Assembly (NCBI GenBank): GCA_012932295.1
Contig: JAAONU010000004.1
Span: 6,147,030 to 6,211,029, forward strand
Source of the DNA: Cyclina sinensis
Taxonomy: Eukaryota > Mollusca > Bivalvia > Venerida > Veneridae
Direction: 5' to 3'
Length of the DNA: 64,000 bases
Part shown: positions 59,535 to 64,000 of the stretch, piece by piece
How the letters are laid out: each line of letters starts with the position of its first letter
Position numbering within the stretch: the stretch's first letter is position 1
Program-made: the position numbers and the translations under genes
The notes under the pieces: model-generated
The model's database searches: none
What the model saw: only the letters and a program-made list of their open reading frames with translations
What the model was told of the DNA's origin: nothing

Positions 59535-59560
59535 CTCCTTTTTTCTATTTTCAGGTAAGT
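59535..59560 (+). promoter_or_regulatory. Recursive (ratchet) splice-site candidate
   Basis: CCTTTTTTCTATTTTCAG is immediately followed by GTAAGT: a near-ideal acceptor fused to a consensus donor with no exon between (junction 59554/59555). This is the signature of recursive splice sites in long introns. It lies about 8.7 kb into the intron after the exon at 50871. Confidence 0.45.
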
Positions 59561-60044
59561 TGATTTCCTGTTTACACCAATGGAATTTGGTAGAATATAT
59601 AAGAAGACATGTTAGTTTGCAGTCAGCATAGAGGTAGGGTAATGAAATATTTGTAGTATATTATAGTACAAAATTAGTTTGTGTATTCATACAGAATGCT
59701 CAAGAACTGTGAGCATTTTATCATGACAGACTTATAAAAGGTATATTGGAAACTAGCTGTTGGATTAAAATGTGAAAGTTTGATTGAGTATAATATACCG
59801 AGTATATTTTTACTTAATCATATTTTTTGGAACTTGTTCTACCCTTATATCCTTTATTGATGTACAATAACATGTTTATATGTTTATACTAATTTATTTA
59901 TACTTCTTTATTTGTATCCATTTATTATATACTAAATTATTTCATCTTTTGTGAAACTAGATATTCCAACTTGGTTTTCATCACTTGCAATGACACCACT
60001 CATGATTGAAACAATCAGTTGAAAGATAAGCCAGTAACTTCCTT

Positions 60045-60200
60045 TACTGGTACCTGTTTACAGCTGGAAGGACTGGACCTTCTTGGCATTTGTGCCTTTG
60101 CACAAGAACATACCTGATGTTCTGGCTAGGATTTGAACCTGGGACCTAAAAATTGAAATGGCTAGCAGATGTTCTAACAAGACCCACAAAATTTTAATGG
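60045..60200 (-). repeat. SINE-like fragment
   Basis: On the minus strand GGGTCTTGTTAGAACATC and CCCAGGTTCAAATCCTAG are tRNA-box-like. A TACTGGTACCTG core-like segment lies at the far end. Confidence 0.4.
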
Positions 60201-61608
60201 AAGTTATGTTGAAATAAACTAGTAAATCAGGATAAGAACCATTGAAATCAAGCAGTATCAGCATTTCTTATTAACTGTGTTACCTATGTAGAAATATGTC
60301 AAAGGAAACTAACAGTGACAGAAATTTGTCTGTATTCATTGTATGTTAGACTTAGATGTAATCCTTTTTTCACAAAGACTGCAGTGAACAAAGTATATTT
60401 ATCTGTGGATGGGGAATTTTCAAGACAAAGCCATGTTATTGATAGATACTCAACAGGGGCTTGGTACAATACCTTGCTTTCAACTAAAGCAGACATTTAT
60501 AGCATTCATTTACTGTTATCTGATGTTACAGACAAAAATACTTTATTTTTTTATTCTACAGTCCTGAGAATTTCATCCTATGAATAGTAACTAAGGAAAC
60601 ACAGTTCTTTGAATGTTGTTATATACAAGTTCTTGACAATAAGTAGACTGTCTTCAGTCAGTAGAGTTGCTCGCTTTATCAACAAAGTGACAGTAACTCT
60701 AACATGTATTGAAAGTGACAGAGTTACTGCTCTTTCCTGCAAAAATCTAGCAGCAGAGAAAAAAACAATCTTTGTTCAATATCTGTTGAGTACTTTAGTA
60801 GAAAGTTGTAATTACTGAAATTGTTTATTAATTATCTTCTTGGTAGCCAGACTAGACTGTCAGTGAAAACCACTTTTCTTTTTGCTACAAGCATTTCCAA
60901 CCAGTTCAGTAGGTAATGTCCTTTGGCGGTAAAACTTAATGCATCATCTTAGCTGTTTCACTGTCAGGTCACAATTAAGACATCATGTTAGTGTGACATT
61001 TTTGTGAGCACCAGAAACTAAAATTGCAAATCTAAAATCTAAAATTTCATCAGTTAAGAAAACATGAAATGATCGAGAAACAACTCCCTTGCAATCACTA
61101 ATTTAGTCTGTTAGACATTTATTCTTTGAATCAGTCTGCTGTATCTACATTTTTTCTGAAACTATAAAAAGAAGATCGTGCCTGTTGGTGATGCCTGGCA
61201 GTTTTAATATCTTTCTATAACCGTGTTGCATTCATAGCATTAATTAAGACTTCCTAGCACATTACCAGCGGGAACAATATTTATTGTGTCATTTGATATT
61301 GGAGGAATTTTTATCATTTTTTAATCTCATTTTCTCAGCGTAATTTCAGTGCCAGTTTTATTATGTTATTATACGTTATTGCTCTTGAGACATCTTTAAC
61401 CATGGTAATAAAGAAAGGAAAACCAGCAACCATTGAAAAAACAAAGTTTATTGGACAGCAGGTGCCTGCTTTACTACACCCTGTATTTTCAAAAAAAAGA
61501 AGGAGCTATCCTCAGTTGGCTTTCAGACAAAATTGAAACTTTGGTCATCAGTATAGCAAAGTTGACATAGGAACCTTTTAAAAATCGACCAAGCTCTTAG
61601 GCTAAGAC
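60201..61608. other. Intron-like AT-rich sequence
   Basis: Open frames near 60315-60587 and 60609-60818 lack ATG context, splice sites and recognisable motifs; not called. Confidence 0.35.
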
Positions 61609-61616
61609 CATCATAT

Positions 61617-63485
61617 CATACCTGCCATACGTCCCGGATCGTCCGGGAAATCGAGGCCCGTCCCGGAGTCCCGGAAAGACATCCGACGTCCCGGAAAACA
61701 TGAAAAACGCACATATCTTTGATCAGGCCAGTCAAATTTTTGACATGCCGCTAATTCTTTAGATATTCGTTATGATAATATGTTCTGATTCGGTGAATAC
61801 ACCGTGTGTCATTGATAACCAATTAACAAATGACCGCTATCGGCTATCGATTTATTGACTTGTGGTGCATTATTTAATTTGTAAGATACCTGCCCCTTTC
61901 AAAGACTGTCTCCGCGGTAATTGGTGTGAATAGAGATGCTACTTAAAATTAAATTTAATGCAAACGCGCATAAAACTCGTGGTGAATATTGTAATGTTCG
62001 ATCAAATTGCGCCGATACTTGTAATACGAAGCATAGACGACGCTGTCATCAAACACCCATGATTCAACTTGAATTCGAGTTTATGATGTTAATTAATTAA
62101 TGGTACACAGCAGGGCTCCTAAAATTTTGAAATCTCAATCGGTCCGAGTCCTCGACCCCCCGCCCCCCCCCCCCCCCCCCCCCCCCGAGATCAAGAACCA
62201 ACAAAAAATAGAAACGATTTAAGGGCAAAGAACAATTTGAGTTATGATAGTGTTGACGTCGCGAAAATATGTGTTTTTCAAAGCGAAAGTAGAATTAGAG
62301 CTAATTTTACAACGTCAAACTAGTCACTGATATTTTAATGTGTGCTTTGTGCTGCAGCTATCCACTACAATTACTATTATTCCCTTAATGAAATTAAGCA
62401 GACGACAGTTATCGCCTATTTCGATGCACACTCCTCGCACCGGTTACGTCACGCTTTTCTGTACTGATCAGGGGAAGTAACCGCTGCGGGGAGTATTATA
62501 TTTCACAGTTTGAGCCGGTCAACTGTAATCGATTGGCCGGCTGCTAATCAAGCACACTTTTACTTGTTTACAAGTTAATTGGCGATAATTGCCGCGGGCA
62601 ACATTGACAGTTTTATGGTTTTATGATAGGTGTGAAGTACCGGATTAGCGATCAATTGAGGTTTTGGTGTGAGATTTTGACTGTTTTTTGAAAAGTTAGA
62701 CAGATTTTTTTTTTTTTTGGAATTTATCTGGACCGATTTTTTAAGGACTTTTGGACATCGAAATCGGTCCATAGAGATAAAATTCGGTCAAAACCGGCAA
62801 ATTTTCGGTTTTCGGGAGCCCTGGTACACAGTAAATATTTTATGATTACTGCTACACAACTGAGGACGAGTGACAAAAATTTCTACTCGTCCTGCATCAT
62901 CACCAGTCCTGGTGACCTAGGAGAAATAAGATCAACGGTACTGTGGGGTTTACTGAATTAAAAAAGGCGCAGTGCTCCCCCTTACTCACGCTTCCGATTT
63001 CGTTTTGACAGCGTATTACATGGAGAATTTACTGTTGGTAAACTGTGACGTTATACAGCTCCATTGGTATATTTCTTGCGGTTTTTGCATTCGTTCTGCG
63101 GGATGATCGATCAGAAAATTATTCTCGTCCTCCTACCTTCTCCACTCGTAAATACGAGCGAAAGCTTTTTTTGAAGTGGTTGAGAGGGGTGGGGTAATAA
63201 TTGTCGGGTGGTCGGACCAAGTGAGCTTGAAACATTTCTGCAAGCCTGTCAATTACTATGCTCTTGCAACTAAAATAAAAACTATGAAACTGATGGTACT
63301 GATGTGTATTTGAAAGACGTGCATGGCTTTTCCCGCCAAAAACGGAATCCCGTCCCATTTTGTATGCTGCCAACGGTAGGGCATTAAAAGTATATGAATA
63401 GTTGTATGTCCCGGAAAATCGGCTCAAATCCTGGAAATTCGATATCAAAATCCCGGAAATGGCCAGAAAAATTATGGCAGGTATG
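61617..63485. mobile_element. hAT-like transposon with 8-bp target duplication
   Basis: The ends CATACCTGCCATACG and TTATGGCAGGTATG are inverted repeats flanked by the perfect 8-bp duplication CATCATAT (61609-61616 and 63486-63493). Both ends contain repeated TCCCGGA motifs. Length is 1,869 bp, including a nested 713-bp element and its duplication. No transposase frame is seen. An 8-bp duplication is typical of hAT elements, although these termini are not the classical CAGxG, so superfamily assignment is tentative. Confidence 0.75.
62111..62823. mobile_element. Nested hAT-type non-autonomous element, 713 bp
   Basis: Ends CAGGGCTCCTAAAATTTTG and TTTTCGGGAGCCCTG, flanked by a perfect 8-bp duplication GTACACAG (62103-62110 and 62824-62831). 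Contains a pure C run (about 62165-62186) and repeated ATCGGTCC motifs near both ends. CAGGG termini with 8-bp duplications are classical for hAT. Confidence 0.85.
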
Positions 63486-63592
63486 CATCATATGATGTTC
63501 TTTGCTGCAAACACCTTTTCTGATGCCTATCCGAACTTGAAGCCATATTTCTTCAGAGCCAGTCCTTGGTGGTTTTATGAACCAGAAAGCCT

Positions 63593-63715
63593 GTAACAGA
63601 AAGATGCAATACTTCTTAGAATACACCAACCTGAGTGGGATTTAAACTCTGATCTTACTGCATTGAAGACCAACACTCTAACCACTGAGCAGAAGAATAG
63701 ATTTTCTGACAGTTG
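63593..63715 (-). mobile_element. tRNA-derived SINE, copy 1
   Basis: On the minus strand GCTCAGTGGTTAGAGTG (A-box) and GAGTTTAAATCCCACT (B-box) are followed by a segment ending in ATTGCATCTTTCTGTTA. Confidence 0.65.
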
Positions 63716-63927
63716 TCAGAAGTTGTATTTGTACAATTATAGAAAGGTATGCACTAGACTGTGACACACCCCCTCTTGAGAAAATCATTTATGATGACGA
63801 ATGTTGTTGTCTATATATAGACCAGAAGATCAGACAGAAATCTTGAAAGATTCTTTTTTATTTCATTTTTACAACTAAGTCCAGGAGAGGTCATTCCAGA
63901 TGAGCACCCTTGTTTCAAACAAGAAAG

Positions 63928-64000
63928 TTCGTAACAGAAAGATGCAATACATCTTAGAATACACTACCCAGAGCGGGATTCGAACTCTGTTCTTATCGCA
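63928..64000 (-). mobile_element. tRNA-derived SINE, copy 2, cut by window end
   Basis: TAACAGAAAGATGCAATAC, ATCTTAGAATACAC and GCGGGATTCGAACTCTG repeat copy 1 in the same orientation. The B-box is better preserved. The A-box part lies beyond the window. Confidence 0.6.

Noticed and set aside
1..64000. CRISPR array, operon or prokaryotic gene cluster
   Set aside because: Repeats are head-to-tail without unique spacers, gene density is far too low, and spliceosomal signals and SINEs point to a eukaryote.

Overview
The window looks like nuclear DNA of a bivalve mollusc. It is AT-rich, has no dense ORFs, and consists largely of intron and intergenic sequence packed with repeats typical of bivalve genomes: elements with tandem-repeat cores ending in a hairpin plus CTCTTGT, tRNA-headed SINEs with a CTGGTAC-type core, TTAA-flanked MITEs and AAGGTCA-rich tandem blocks. 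The species assignment is an inference; no marker gene is present.

Genes. No complete host gene is visible. On the + strand there is a phase-consistent chain of candidate exons: 6089-6259 (start codon, ends phase 0), 6741-6774 (34 nt, phase 0 to 1), 23432-23562 (phase 1 to 0) and a weaker 36-nt candidate at 33609-33644 (phase 0 to 0). A second start-codon exon, 50674-50871, also ends in phase 0. It is rich in RRxS-type phosphorylation motifs and could be an alternative first exon of the same gene or the start of the next gene; its downstream partners lie outside the window. A strong recursive-splice (ratchet) sequence lies at 59554/59555. I do not recognise the encoded protein.

Mobile DNA. 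The main structure is 15466-22906. This is a 7,441-bp element with CACTG termini, near-identical terminal inverted repeats, subterminal arrays of CCGTAT/ATACGG motifs and a TGA target-site duplication, that is, a complete CACTA (EnSpm)-type transposon sitting in intron 2 of the host gene. No transposase is evident inside it. It carries a possible two-exon small gene (17938-17976 joined to 21372-21473), a triplicated CCAAT promoter with an E2F-like site, and a LINE C-terminal fragment. Other elements with resolved boundaries are a hAT-like element with 8-bp duplications (61617-63485) containing a second, nested hAT-type element (62111-62823); a TA-flanked insertion (2913-4559) inside a tandem-repeat-core element; piggyBac-like TTAA MITEs (26435-26919, 37600-37920, 58170-58502); a long foldback (9949-10191); and several pearl/Helentron-like elements (1-840, 1660-5265, 38551-39461, 42720-43190, 54131-56455, 56460-57110).

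Tandem arrays. At least eight unrelated minisatellites occur between 6.9 and 49.6 kb, with periods of 28, 29, 30, 39, 49, 54 and about 60 bp. Two have special organisation: an inverted pair of ~60-bp arrays (28.83-30.33 kb) and a 116-bp higher-order repeat built from 29-bp units (30.86-31.66 kb). A possible frameshifted, deaminase-like pseudogene lies at 36061-36645.
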